Positions 8,693 to 17,529 are shown, numbered from the stretch's first letter. The stretch: DNA of 64,000 bases from Rivularia sp. T60_A2020_040 (GCA_015272215.1 JACYMD010000071.1:1-64000); one strand, 5' to 3'. Translations and numbers: made by a program. The notes: a model not told the origin generated them from the sequence alone.

Positions 8693-8815
8693 CTATATTT
8701 GGATATAATCGACGCTCAAAATTCTAGGTGAATCACAAATCCACAGGAAAGAAAGAAATCCCATCAGCATTACAGCAGCGGTAAAAAACGCAAGTATAGT
8801 ACTTCTTAAAGTCAT
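8693..8815 (-). CDS. Possible 40-aa single-pass membrane peptide
   Basis: This ATG-initiated frame encodes MTLRSTILAFFTAAVMLMGF followed by LSFLWICDSPRI, giving one predicted transmembrane helix. There is no good ribosome binding site, and the neighbourhood is decayed spacer, so it may be chance. It could also be a small membrane peptide of the toxin type. The assignment is weak. Confidence 0.25.
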   Translation of the reverse strand: MTLRSTILAFFTAAVMLMGFLSFLWICDSPRILSVDYIQI

Positions 8816-9337
8816 AGATTAACTGTTCGCGATCGCAATATCAATAATGCGATCTAAAAGTTTAGTCATTTTCACGGTATTTAGCAAATTAAGTACTAAT
8901 ACCAATTCCTTTAAAGGTACGTATAAATCCGGATATGTATAAGTGAGGCTACAATTTCTTTACATTTTGTGCCTGTAATAACTTTAAAATCTTAATTTTT
9001 CGTCTCTGTGAGAAGTCGGTTTTTTATCACAATTCCTTGAAAAAATAAACCAATACCGTCTAATAACCAATCCTCACGACTCTTTTTAGCGATAAAAAAG
9101 GGTTGTTTGCTATTTGTAACGGTTAGTGCTACAAGAATTACGAATGTAAAGAAAACCAACATATTGATAAATCAGTTTCAATTTATACGATTTCAAGGCA
9201 ATTTAATAGTTATACTTTTTGTCAGGTTCTACCTGGGAATTTTTTTGGAAGTGGCGCAGCCACTTCTTTTTTTGTGTATACTCAGCTTGCCATCCTGAAG
9301 GTAAAATAACCTTTAACCTTTAGCCTTTTTTAACCTG

Positions 9338-10432
9338 CTAATCATTGGGTTCTCCCTTCGATTTCAGCATCTCAGCTTTTTTTTGCTGTTTTTTTTCTTC
9401 ATCTTCGTTTACAGCTTGCCAACTTCCCCAACGTAAAGCTTTTTGTTTTTCGACATTTTGAATAAATTGCAAAATTGAATTGTCTGCTTTTGTTGGTGTT
9501 TTCAAATCGAATTTAATGGTTTGAAAAATTTGAGTATCTCCTTTTGCAAAGTAGTTACCTACTCTATCTGTTAACCAAAGCACGACTCTATTAAATAACC
9601 AACCAAAAATTGAACGACGTTTTTTAGTTATTAAAATTGTTTGTCCTTCCGCTTTTCCATCTTCAATTAAACGTAAGGCAAACATAATATGAAAGTGCAG
9701 AAAATCTGGACCTAATGTTACCGTACCAATACTTCCGTACCAATAACACACACTATAAGTAATCGCTTTTTTATAAAAAGGACGAATTAATTTAACCAAA
9801 AATGAATCTTCACCACCCCATGTAACATTACTAAAAATAACCGCATTTTCGTTGAGTTGTTGCTTACGAAAAACAATTTCTACAGGTAAATTATGAACCA
9901 TATTAAAGTGATGAGCATCAATAGCATTAATCATTAATACGTTGGGATGACAATTTTTGAAAAACCGAGAAGTCAAAATACTATCGCATTCAAAGTTCTC
10001 TAATTCTGGAACAAAAGGTAAAGGTTGTAAAGGAGTTTCACCAGTCCAAACCCATACCATTCCGTATTTTTCTGCAACGTGCCAAGTTTTTAATTGTAAA
10101 GGAAGTGCTGTTCCCAAACAAGGAACATCAACACAATTACCTTCACGATCAAACTTCCAATTATGAAATAAACAACGCAATCCTCCACCCTCAATTTTAC
10201 CTTCTCCAAGGTGAGCGCCCATGTGAGGACAATAGGCATCAAAACAAACTAATTCACCTTCAATATCGCGGTAAATTACTAATTCTCTACCCAATAAACT
10301 AACCGGCTTTACCTGTCCTTTTCTTAACTTTCTCGCAGGAATAGCCCAATACCAACCTTCAATAAACCGTTTTGAATGATTAAATATTTCCGTATAACGA
10401 TATGAACTAATAGTATTTGATACGGCTTTCAT
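9338..10432 (-). CDS. Rieske [2Fe-2S] oxygenase
   Basis: The protein is 364 residues. The Rieske cluster motif C-x-H...C-x-x-H is at Cys68/His70 and Cys87/His90 (CPHMGAHLGEG...CLFH). The mononuclear iron site is suggested by DAHHFNMVH at 172-180, the D/E-x-x-H-x4-H type pattern of ring-hydroxylating and PaO/CAO-like oxygenases. The protein therefore probably hydroxylates or oxidises a lipophilic substrate using electrons from a ferredoxin. The C-terminal 60 residues are charged and Lys-rich. It is divergently arranged with a MerR regulator. The substrate cannot be deduced. Confidence 0.88.
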   Translation of the reverse strand: MKAVSNTISSYRYTEIFNHSKRFIEGWYWAIPARKLRKGQVKPVSLLGRELVIYRDIEGELVCFDAYCPHMGAHLGEGKIEGGGLRCLFHNWKFDREGNCVDVPCLGTALPLQLKTWHVAEKYGMVWVWTGETPLQPLPFVPELENFECDSILTSRFFKNCHPNVLMINAIDAHHFNMVHNLPVEIVFRKQQLNENAVIFSNVTWGGEDSFLVKLIRPFYKKAITYSVCYWYGSIGTVTLGPDFLHFHIMFALRLIEDGKAEGQTILITKKRRSIFGWLFNRVVLWLTDRVGNYFAKGDTQIFQTIKFDLKTPTKADNSILQFIQNVEKQKALRWGSWQAVNEDEEKKQQKKAEMLKSKGEPND

Positions 10433-10807
10433 GTTATTTTAATTCCCGGATTTTCCGACTGATAAATAAGTTATATTCAAAGGCGTTATATCAAAAATTA
10501 ACAGTTTTTACTGTGTTGAAAGCTTCATTCCCAAACTATCCAACGCCTCTGATTTTAACCCAATCACATTTTCTATTTTGAAGCCGGAATTTTTCAGTTT
10601 GAATTTACAATTATATCGACAGAACTTGTTCTATAAAACCACATTCTACGTCCAGCACGAGTGAGGTTTTGTTCATTAATCTCCGTAAAATAAACTAACT
10701 CATCACCATTAAAATGACCTGGATTAAGCTGCCCTGCAAGTACACTTAAAACGTTACTACTGTATACTTGTCAGAGAACTGTTCGGCTCACAGTAAGAGG
10801 AGTCATC
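10433..10807. other. Divergent spacer between Rieske and MerR genes
   Basis: The spacer contains a minus-strand frame of about 50 codons without a start (about 10594-10768), with protein-like composition (GQLNPGHFNGDELVYFTEIN). It may be a gene remnant of unknown family. The right end carries the MerR promoter region, with a possible -10 TATACT at 10763-10768, and a strong ribosome binding site AAGAGGAG at 10795-10802. Confidence 0.45.
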
Positions 10808-11218
10808 ATGTTAAGCAACACAAATGAAACGCTGTTAATTGGTAAAGTGCAGAAACTTAGTGGAGTTCCGATTGGAACTATTCGCTATTACGAAAGGCTA
10901 GGTTTGATTAAATCAGCAGGAAGAACCGACGGTGGTTTTAGATACTTCTCCGCAGATATATTTACTCGATTGTCATTTATAAAACGCGCTCAGAAACTCG
11001 GCTTGAGTTTGCAAGAAATCGCCGATATTCTCCAGATTTACGATGGCGGTGAATTACCTTGCGATCAAATTCAACACAAACTAGAAGATAAAATATCACA
11101 AATTGATCAACAGATTGATGATTTATTAAAATTGCAGGGTGAATTAAAAAGCCTACTTTCGGGATGGAAAAGTTTTTCTAACAAGCCTAACGATATAATT
11201 TGTCCGAATATTCAATAA
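10808..11218 (+). CDS. MerR family transcriptional regulator (heavy-metal type)
   Basis: The protein is 136 residues, typical of MerR regulators. The N-terminal winged HTH has the signature IGKVQKLSGVPIGTIRYYER-LGLI, followed by GGFRYF and the FIKRAQKLGLSLQEIADIL dimerisation start. A long helix ends in a C-terminal tail with Cys residues at ELPCDQIQ (about 87) and IICPNIQ (near the end), positions like the effector-binding Cys of ZntR/CueR-type metal sensors. It has a strong ribosome binding site (AGAGGAG). The target is not evident; the divergent Rieske gene is one candidate, but no metal transporter lies beside it. Confidence 0.85.
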   Translation: MLSNTNETLLIGKVQKLSGVPIGTIRYYERLGLIKSAGRTDGGFRYFSADIFTRLSFIKRAQKLGLSLQEIADILQIYDGGELPCDQIQHKLEDKISQIDQQIDDLLKLQGELKSLLSGWKSFSNKPNDIICPNIQ

Positions 11219-11663
11219 ATATCCTTATCAAAATACAAATGTATCGGAATGCACTGAAAATGTTGATTTTGTGTGGATTGCGCTACAATAATTCCAGTTT
11301 TGGCTGACGACATAATTTAAGTGTATCTACTGTTGATATCAGGGTAGCATCTTTTGTAATGAGTTAAATTTGTGCCGTAACGAGCTAACTTAATTACATC
11401 AGCCCGAAGGGTAAGTAAAGTAAGTTGGGGATCGAAATTCGTAATACGCGACTTTTAATATTTTTTACTATTTATTGATATTTTTTGCAGCATCACCTAA
11501 CTATCTTTCGTATAGGTATTAAATGTGAATCAGTTTTGGCTAATTCATTCCATGTAGATAGGAGGTAATGCTAATTATATTTTAACTTCATGAAGGCTTA
11601 ATTTATACTGTACTGAAGAGTAGTATACTTAATTACATGAATATTTAGAGTGTAATTAAATTT
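11219..11663. other. Spacer upstream of the sigma/DUF1822/CHAT operon
   Basis: I see no ORF of note. The right end should hold the operon promoter; TATACT (11622-11630 region) followed by AATTACATG is a possible -10 area. No terminator for the MerR gene is obvious. Confidence 0.4.
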
Positions 11664-12344
11664 ATGGACGAGCTAAACCATGATTTGCAACAACTCATCC
11701 AGGAGGCTTGTAGCAATTCACCATCTAGTCCAAAACATCGTCAAGCTCTCAATAAAATACTCCGAACTGTTCTTAAGTCAGGACGGATTTGGAGACCAGC
11801 AGTCGGGGATGTTTACGAAGAAACTCTGTATGAAGAAGCTCTCAATAAAACTATGTTTAACATGACTAAATCGCTGTGTCAAAGATACAATCCAGAGCGA
11901 GGTTCGTTTTTGAATTGGTTTAATCGGAGTCTGCACAATCAGTATATCGATGAAATTCGGGCGGCAAAACGCGATCGCGATCGCACTTATAATCTATCTA
12001 AATCGCAAGATGAAGACACCGAAATCGATCCATTAGATCGAGTTGCTTCACCAGTTGATGGCAAGTTATTGCTTGATACTTGGGAATCATTTGTAGAATG
12101 GATTGTTAATGATGCGAGTGATATGCTCAAAAATTGCCAAATAGAAAATAACCCGAAAGCAAACTGTCAATTACTAGCTCGTTTAAGATTGATTGCGGGA
12201 AAAGAATGGCAAGAAATCGCTACAGAAATTGGTTCGAGTCGTGGTGCAATTACGTCTCATTGGTGTCGAAAATGTGAAGTTTTAATGCGAGAGTGGTTAC
12301 AAGCAAATCAAAAGCTGTTTGGAGAAGATATATATGAGCGATAA
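11664..12344 (+). CDS. Sigma-70 family (ECF-like) RNA polymerase sigma factor
   Basis: The protein is 226 residues. Region 2-like features are in the middle (RYNPERGSFLNWFNRSLHNQYIDEIRAAKRDRD), and a region 4-like helix-turn-helix is at the C-terminus (LRLIAGKEWQEIATEIGSSRGAITSHWCRKCEVLMREWL). In cyanobacteria this sigma type is often encoded next to DUF1822 and CHAT-domain genes, as here, and presumably directs transcription for a stress or conflict response. Its stop overlaps the DUF1822 start by 11 bases, so the genes are translationally coupled. Confidence 0.82.
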   Translation: MDELNHDLQQLIQEACSNSPSSPKHRQALNKILRTVLKSGRIWRPAVGDVYEETLYEEALNKTMFNMTKSLCQRYNPERGSFLNWFNRSLHNQYIDEIRAAKRDRDRTYNLSKSQDEDTEIDPLDRVASPVDGKLLLDTWESFVEWIVNDASDMLKNCQIENNPKANCQLLARLRLIAGKEWQEIATEIGSSRGAITSHWCRKCEVLMREWLQANQKLFGEDIYER

Positions 12345-13245
12345 ATTGAATTTACGAGAACTAGCGATTCCTGTTCCCATTCCCGCATCCTTTCGTCGTC
12401 AAGCTCAAGTTTATGCTTCGCAGTTTTTTGTCCAAGATGTGCAAAAACGAATTTATCGGCAAACTTTAGCGTTACTAGCGGTTGATAATTATCTACGTTT
12501 GTTAGGGTTTGAAACTAACTTGAATCAACCACAAAGATGGAATGTTATCAATCGTTTGTGGAGCGAAGTTAATGAGTTGGAAATTGAGGAATTAGGTATT
12601 TTAGAATGTTGTGTAATTAATTCAGAACAATTTGTGTTACCACAGCCACAATTGAGTTATCAGATAAATATTGGTTATTTATTTGTGGAAATTACTAATT
12701 CTGATAAAACCGCGATATTGACGGGTTTTTTCCCCGCTTTACAAGAACACGAACATAGAGAAATTGCAATTACAGATTTAATATCAATTGATCAGTTCAT
12801 CGATTATTTGAACGAGCGAGAAGCATCTTCTAGTAGTTTGGAACAAAACGATTTAGCTCAAGAATTTGCGAAAAAAAAGATGATTTACCTGAGAAACTGG
12901 TTAAATCATATTTATGAGGGAGAATGGCAACCTTCAGTACGGGATTTGCAAGCCGTTACTTGTCACAAAAAACTGCAACTAGGAGGGCAAGTATTTGATA
13001 TCCAGCTTGCAGTTTCTCAAAGTAGCGAGCAATTAATTTTGGTAAGGATAATTATACAATCAGAAACTAATAATTTACCAATCGGAATGCAAGTTAGTGT
13101 CCCCGATGAAGCTGATATTTACACCGAAACCGTAAATGAGATTGCGAGTTTAATTTCAATTCCTTTAGAATTAGCACCAAATGAAGAGTTTTGGATAGAG
13201 TTGCGCTACAAAGATGAATTAATTAAAGAATATTTTATTGCTTGA
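12334..13245 (+). CDS. DUF1822 family protein
   Basis: The protein is 303 residues from ATG 12334, chosen over the in-frame TTG at 12319 because GGAG lies 9 bases upstream. The family signature starts with LRELAIPVPIPASFRRQAQV and continues with YRQTLALLAVDNYLRLLGFET; the C-terminal half is a beta-rich region. DUF1822 is cyanobacterial, has no known biochemical role, and regularly sits between a sigma factor and a CHAT-domain gene. The same order here supports a three-gene module. Confidence 0.88.
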   Translation: MSDKLNLRELAIPVPIPASFRRQAQVYASQFFVQDVQKRIYRQTLALLAVDNYLRLLGFETNLNQPQRWNVINRLWSEVNELEIEELGILECCVINSEQFVLPQPQLSYQINIGYLFVEITNSDKTAILTGFFPALQEHEHREIAITDLISIDQFIDYLNEREASSSSLEQNDLAQEFAKKKMIYLRNWLNHIYEGEWQPSVRDLQAVTCHKKLQLGGQVFDIQLAVSQSSEQLILVRIIIQSETNNLPIGMQVSVPDEADIYTETVNEIASLISIPLELAPNEEFWIELRYKDELIKEYFIA

Positions 13246-13281
13246 TGTCTAAATAAATTTACAACTTATCAAAAGGTTGCA

Positions 13282-14172
13282 ATGGTATTTAAAATCTCCT
13301 TGAAAATTGGCGGTAGGGTACAAATAAATCATGCAGAAGTTTTACCTGTCACCCTAGCAATTTTTGACAGAGAAGGACAAATGATCGAAATTGTTTCGTT
13401 TCTTTATCCAATACCCCAGCCTCTCGAAGATAAGTTTAAACAATGGCAATATTATATTGGTCTCCAAGGTAATCGTCGAGTTGCCAAAAACCGCGACAAG
13501 CTGATGTCTGGAGTTGTCAATCTTACAGAATTAGCCAATTCTTTAAAAAGCGAATTAAATCAATGGTTAGGAAAAGATGGTTGGATTAATGAAAACGGCA
13601 AACCAGATCCGCGTGTCAGTCAAGTATTAGAAAATTTTCGGGAAAATATCACTCAAAAAGAAGAAGTACAAATTATTGTTCAAACAGAAGATCGACAATT
13701 GCGGGGACTACCTTGGCAAGAATGGGATATTTTATCAGCATACACAAATCAAGGCGTTGAGGTAGCGATTAGTGCTACTAATTTTCGCCGTTTAACTCAA
13801 AAACAAACACCACAATTTAAAGCATCTGCAAGAATTTTAGTTGTGTTTGGTGATGAAAATTTAGGCTTTGCTCAAGAAGAAGAATTTATTAAAAACTTGC
13901 AAAAATATGGGGGAGAACCTCATATTCTCAAACAACCCACACGACAAGAATTAGAACAAAAATTAACCGATAAACAGGGATGGCATATTTTCTTTTTTGC
14001 CGGACACAGCCAAAGCGATCGCAATGGTAAAATTGGTCAAATTCAGATTAATACCTATGACGCACAAGGCATTATTCAAATTAGTGAATTAAAAGATTTA
14101 CTAACAGATGCGATTAATAAAAAACTCCAGTTTAGTAACTATCTTTTTCACATTGGGAGCTTTATTTTTTGA
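13282..14172 (+). CDS. CHAT-domain protein, truncated before the catalytic Cys
   Basis: The protein is 296 residues. The N-terminal 120 residues precede a CHAT (caspase-HetF-associated with TPR) fold: LRGLPWQEWDIL at 140-151, ARILVVFGDE, and the catalytic-His strand HIFFFAGHSQSD with His242. The frame then reaches KDLLTDAINKKLQ (about 283), where family members normally continue into a FNSCDG-like strand carrying the catalytic Cys. Here it reads instead into 13 unrelated residues and stops. The Cys, the rest of the domain and any C-terminal TM or CHASE2 module are absent. An active protease is therefore unlikely; a deletion fused the gene to the next ORF. Confidence 0.8.
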   Translation: MVFKISLKIGGRVQINHAEVLPVTLAIFDREGQMIEIVSFLYPIPQPLEDKFKQWQYYIGLQGNRRVAKNRDKLMSGVVNLTELANSLKSELNQWLGKDGWINENGKPDPRVSQVLENFRENITQKEEVQIIVQTEDRQLRGLPWQEWDILSAYTNQGVEVAISATNFRRLTQKQTPQFKASARILVVFGDENLGFAQEEEFIKNLQKYGGEPHILKQPTRQELEQKLTDKQGWHIFFFAGHSQSDRNGKIGQIQINTYDAQGIIQISELKDLLTDAINKKLQFSNYLFHIGSFIF

Positions 14173-15001
14173 ATTAACAGGTGATCGCATTATGTTAATG
14201 GAGTTCAAAGCTGATGCAATGACAACAATTAATAAACAGCAACTCTCGCAACTTTATTCTAAATGGTACAATTCCCTAGATGAAATATTAAATATCCCTC
14301 CAGATATTTTTGATAGTCGCGCAGCATTTGATAAAAATGGCAGTTTAACGCTGAAAAAATCCGAATTAGAATCAGCTATCCGCATTCATACCAAAGAACC
14401 AGTACCAGGTTTACCAGGACTATTACGGATTGCGACTTCCTACGCAGCTTGGCGAAATAATTGGCAAGAATTTTCAGTTACTCGCCTATTTTACGCACTA
14501 ATTTTTATTGCTATTATTAGTAGCGGTGCTGATATTATCGCGCTAGTTTCAACAATTTTATTTGTACCAGATTCTATTTTTAATAAAAACAGATATTTAA
14601 CCTATTTAATTATCTGTGAACTAGGTATTTTGCTGTGGGTTCCCTTTCAATTCTATAGCATTGAACATACTAAAAGCTTATTGTTTTCACCCGAATTCAA
14701 AGGTACTTTTGCTGGCTTAAATATTCTCCTCTACGCAATTATTTTTGCTCTTTCTTTAGCAACTCTCAGCAGCATAAATAGACACGCAACCAAACAATAT
14801 CAACCTATTTTATTTACCTTCTTTTCAACTAGCTTAGTTTTAACATTGCTCGCAAGTATTTTTGGTACTTCCCTCGTCGATAGCTTATTTGGAATGAATA
14901 GTACCAATCCCCTCACACCCTGGTTTTCCTGTGTGATTTTCTTTGCAACTATATTCTTTTTACTTGTACGTTTAATTGACCTTCGCGTTCATGATAAATA
15001 A
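14108..15001 (+). CDS. Multi-pass membrane protein, N-terminus probably lost
   Basis: The ORF is up to 297 residues, but the first 60-65 bases overlap the CHAT gene in another frame. The true product could start at ATG 14192 or 14219. The N-terminal half is soluble (ELTGDRIMLMEFKADAMTT then SQLYSKWYNSLDEIL). E-F-K-A-D resembles the E-x-x-A-D segment of M48 peptidases, although no HExxH is present. The C-terminal half has about five transmembrane helices (about 130-290). The likely reading is the 3' part of a membrane protein gene whose 5' part was deleted together with the end of the CHAT gene. The family is uncertain. Confidence 0.5.
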   Translation: MRLIKNSSLVTIFFTLGALFFELTGDRIMLMEFKADAMTTINKQQLSQLYSKWYNSLDEILNIPPDIFDSRAAFDKNGSLTLKKSELESAIRIHTKEPVPGLPGLLRIATSYAAWRNNWQEFSVTRLFYALIFIAIISSGADIIALVSTILFVPDSIFNKNRYLTYLIICELGILLWVPFQFYSIEHTKSLLFSPEFKGTFAGLNILLYAIIFALSLATLSSINRHATKQYQPILFTFFSTSLVLTLLASIFGTSLVDSLFGMNSTNPLTPWFSCVIFFATIFFLLVRLIDLRVHDK

Positions 15002-15614
15002 AATGTTAACTCCACTAATTCGTCGAGAACGACAAAAAGTTATTTTAATTTCTGTTTTGGGATATATTTTGCCCGTTTTACTAGTTTATTTACAATTAGT
15101 CCCCTTTGCATGGCGATTTTATTTATTAATACTAGCCGCGATCGCAATTGTTATTCTCACCAAAGTGTATAAATTATCACCCCTTGAACTGGGATTCACC
15201 AAACAAAACCTCAAAACCTCCCTCAAAGCGATCGCACTACCAACTCTCGCGTCAGGACTGTTAATGGTAGTGTATTACACAATCAACGGTTCCCGTCTGG
15301 ACAACTCAGCTTATCCCTGGGCTTTTTATGTATTCTTTGTAATTATCTCTTCTCCCATCCAGGAATTTTTATATCGCGGCTTTTTATTCAGCATTTTCAC
15401 TAGAGCCAAACTAGTAACTTGGCTACAAATTTTACTTTCTGCCCTGCTTTACAGCTACGTCCACCTGATCTATCGAGATATCCCCACCCTAGTATTTACC
15501 CTAGTAATTGGTTTGTACTGGGGATACCACTACGCCAAATACCGCAATATATATAGTGTGATTTTAAGCCATTCCCTACTAGGTGCGATCGCGATTTTGG
15601 TGGGTTTGGTGTAA
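14991..15614 (+). CDS. CPBP family intramembrane glutamic protease
   Basis: The protein is about 207 residues from ATG 14991; an alternative ATG is at 15003. It starts within the last codons of the preceding gene, so it is translationally coupled. It has six or so transmembrane helices. CPBP motifs are visible: SPIQEFLYRGFLF (normally EExxxR, here QE, so one Glu is replaced by Gln), LLYSYVHL (FxxxH-like) and VILSHSLLG. Members cleave membrane proteins or act in bacteriocin immunity; the substrate here is unknown. The 3' end sequence GGTGGGTTTGGTGTAAATTT recurs at 16536-16555. Confidence 0.82.
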   Translation: MINKMLTPLIRRERQKVILISVLGYILPVLLVYLQLVPFAWRFYLLILAAIAIVILTKVYKLSPLELGFTKQNLKTSLKAIALPTLASGLLMVVYYTINGSRLDNSAYPWAFYVFFVIISSPIQEFLYRGFLFSIFTRAKLVTWLQILLSALLYSYVHLIYRDIPTLVFTLVIGLYWGYHYAKYRNIYSVILSHSLLGAIAILVGLV

Positions 15615-15618
15615 ATTT
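15599..15618. repeat. 20-bp direct repeat, left copy flanking the PIN module
   Basis: This block, GGTGGGTTTGGTGTAAATTT, contains the last codons and stop of the CPBP gene. It recurs exactly at 16536-16555, and both copies are preceded by TCGCGAT. The 917 bases between the copies hold the PIN toxin-antitoxin pair. It is compatible with a duplicated target site, an attachment-site-like junction or a local duplication. Confidence 0.75.
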
Positions 15619-15760
15619 TGGTTGCGATCGTAATAATTATCTTTTTTCAATCAATCATTTTCTTGATAACGGCTGAAATCAGCAGCGGCAGACAACCTTG
15701 AACTTAGCACTAATATCTCCCAACCGTCCGCTGCATTTGAATTGTTGGGCTGCTGGCACG

Positions 15761-16174
15761 TTATGGTGATGACAATAATGTAACAAACTCTGCTGCTTTT
15801 AGAATCGCAATATCTTGGTAGCTAGTTAACGATAAAAGATGCTTGTCTCCTGTGACAACATGAGTCGCATTACCCATCACTGCACACTCTACAACCATAT
15901 CGTCATCTGGATCGTCCAGAACAGCTTTGAGTGTCCCAGAAATCTCAATCAGGCGTGAAAATCTACTCACCTCTTCCACTGCCGCTTGTGCCATCTCTTG
16001 AGAGAACTTAAATTTCACAAGCAACTTTTCAGCAAATTCGTCCAAAATTTCTTGACAGGTTACAGATTCAACCTGTCCTATTTTTGCCAGAGCTAAACAT
16101 CGAAATGGATTACCATTCGTAGATAATAGGGCGGAAAGCAAAATATTAGTGTCAAAAACGACAATGTACTGCAT
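15761..16174 (-). CDS. PIN-domain toxin (putative TA system, PIN family)
   Basis: The protein is 137 residues, typical for the family. The conserved acidic site of the PIN nuclease fold is visible: VVFDTNILLSAL with Asp8, an EILDEFAEKL segment, DDPDDDMVVECAV and THVVTGDKHLL. PIN toxins cut RNA, often tRNA or rRNA, when released from the antitoxin. The start overlaps the antitoxin stop by one base (TAATG), the usual layout of a TA operon. The gene is on the minus strand and ends convergently with the CPBP gene. Confidence 0.88.
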   Translation of the reverse strand: MQYIVVFDTNILLSALLSTNGNPFRCLALAKIGQVESVTCQEILDEFAEKLLVKFKFSQEMAQAAVEEVSRFSRLIEISGTLKAVLDDPDDDMVVECAVMGNATHVVTGDKHLLSLTSYQDIAILKAAEFVTLLSSP

Positions 16175-16413
16175 TAGTCTTCATGCACCACATCATCAAT
16201 GAAAACTTCACGTTCTTCCTCAGTCATCGCGTTCCAGTCAAGGCCTCTCCCTTGAGCAACCAACCTTGCTTTTTCAGCTCCATAGCATGAGAGTGATTCC
16301 CATTTTCCCCACTGCTGGAGAAGTAAGAATCTGAACACTTCTACCTGTTGTCCAACTGGCAACTGCTTAACAAGCTCGATTACCTGCTCATTACTCAAGA
16401 TTAGCGTTGCCAT
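16174..16413 (-). CDS. Antitoxin of the PIN toxin-antitoxin pair
   Basis: The protein is 79 residues. It is a helical protein of the small cyanobacterial antitoxin type (LSNEQVIELVKQLPVGQQVEVFRFLL then a charged tail EEEREVFIDDVV) that precedes a PIN toxin with one-base overlap. The C-terminal acidic stretch would bind and block the toxin. A ribosome binding site AGGAGG lies just upstream of the ATG (minus strand). No DNA-binding fold is certain. Confidence 0.8.
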   Translation of the reverse strand: MATLILSNEQVIELVKQLPVGQQVEVFRFLLLQQWGKWESLSCYGAEKARLVAQGRGLDWNAMTEEEREVFIDDVVHED

Positions 16414-16535
16414 CTTGCCTCCTTATAAATAAAGAAAACTCTGTATCCTTCTATTGTAAGCCACATCCAAGCCATGATTGGTGAACTACGGAACGTAGTT
16501 AAAACCATAGCCTTCTTACCGCTGCTTTTCGCGAT

Positions 16536-16555
16536 GGTGGGTTTGGTGTAAATTT
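16536..16555. repeat. 20-bp direct repeat, right copy flanking the PIN module
   Basis: This block is identical to 15599-15618. It lies in the spacer after the antitoxin start, where the residues GLV-stop would be read if a CPBP gene ended here. No such gene is present, so this copy looks like a duplicated gene end. Confidence 0.75.
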
Positions 16556-16634
16556 GTGGCGTGTTTGCAGCATCCTCAAACTTGAGTACGTATATCTAGT
16601 GTAAGTTAAATTCCCTAAATCTTCACGAGTAATT

Positions 16635-17318
16635 ATGTTGCAAACAAAATTGATTTGTGCAGTATCCCTTATCACTCTAATTGGTTGTACTACTCAAACC
16701 CCGTCGAGCTACTCAAACGATTCAGCTATTACCCCAGCAGCACAAAGCGAACCTTCTCGATTAGAACAAATTGAAGTTAATAGAGCAACACAACAAGAAA
16801 ATCAAAGACAAATAATTAGCTCGAAAATCAAACAAATCGAACAACAATCAGAGTTACTATCACAAACAATGATTGGCAGACAGCAAAAAATTTCCCAACT
16901 CAGACTACGAGAAAACGAATTAGAAAGCAGTATACAAACATATAACCAAAAAATTCAGTCTTTCATCTTTCAAAATAAAGATGCTGTTGCTTGTATGGGT
17001 GCTGCAAACGTCAGTTTAAACGAAAATAATCAGTATTCCGAAGATGTCAAAAATGTAGCTAGTGCAGTTACTCTCGTCTGTGCAGGAGGTATTTTACTGG
17101 ATGAACAATTTAGAAATAGGGTTATCTTTGTCGCAGATCAATTAGTTCTGGCTGATAACAATACCAAGAACCTTACGAATAACTTTCAAACAGTGCGATT
17201 GCAAATCGAATCGGAACAACAATTATTAGCACAAGAGCAATCACAAGCAAACGAATTAGCAGCAAATATTCGTGATTACCAATCTCAATTAGCATCACCA
17301 TTTCAAACAGAAATTTGA
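16635..17318 (+). CDS. Putative lipoprotein with coiled coil
   Basis: The protein is 227 residues. A signal sequence ends in lipobox LIGC (Cys about 18). Residues 45-110 form a strongly predicted coiled coil (SKIKQIEQQSELL...LRENELESSIQTYNQKI) and residues 190-220 a second one. The central part contains two Cys (CMGAANVS and LVCAGGIL). No family is recognised. It opens a run of five co-directional exported or membrane proteins up to 19.7 kb, probably a functional group. Confidence 0.65.
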   Translation: MLQTKLICAVSLITLIGCTTQTPSSYSNDSAITPAAQSEPSRLEQIEVNRATQQENQRQIISSKIKQIEQQSELLSQTMIGRQQKISQLRLRENELESSIQTYNQKIQSFIFQNKDAVACMGAANVSLNENNQYSEDVKNVASAVTLVCAGGILLDEQFRNRVIFVADQLVLADNNTKNLTNNFQTVRLQIESEQQLLAQEQSQANELAANIRDYQSQLASPFQTEI

Positions 17319-17529
17319 TTTTATTTGGTGACATTGTTAGCAATATTGTCTTTTAATTTACTTCAGATTATTTCTAAAAATATTTTCAATTTTTTGCAGC
17401 ACCCAGTGAATCCACTACGTATATAAGGTATCAAGGGTAGAAAACAACAAAAACAAGTTTCCTTTGATAATTGTATCTACCCTATCTCAAACCATCCAGA
17501 CTTATAAAAATTTCAAAAACTGCACAACC

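Larger units (their letters stand above)
8203..9337. other. Long spacer with tandem repeats and decayed ORFs
   Basis: This 1.1-kb region has no strong gene. It contains CCCAATT-type tandem heptamers (8284-8335), a weak 53-codon minus-strand ORF (8303-8464), a 40-codon hydrophobic minus-strand ORF (8693-8815), and one half of the AGAAGTCGG repeat family near 9010. An inverted repeat pairs TTTTCATCAAGCT (8458-8470) with AGCTTGATGAAAA (8522-8534). A short minus-strand peptide frame beginning MTKLLDRIIDIA (upstream of 8815) resembles the start of cyanobacterial antitoxins. The region looks like a graveyard of small genes. Confidence 0.55.

Noticed and set aside
9107-9298. 63-codon plus-strand ORF
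   Set aside because: Composition is that of AT-rich spacer; there is no domain, and a TTTTT-rich end is typical of non-coding DNA.
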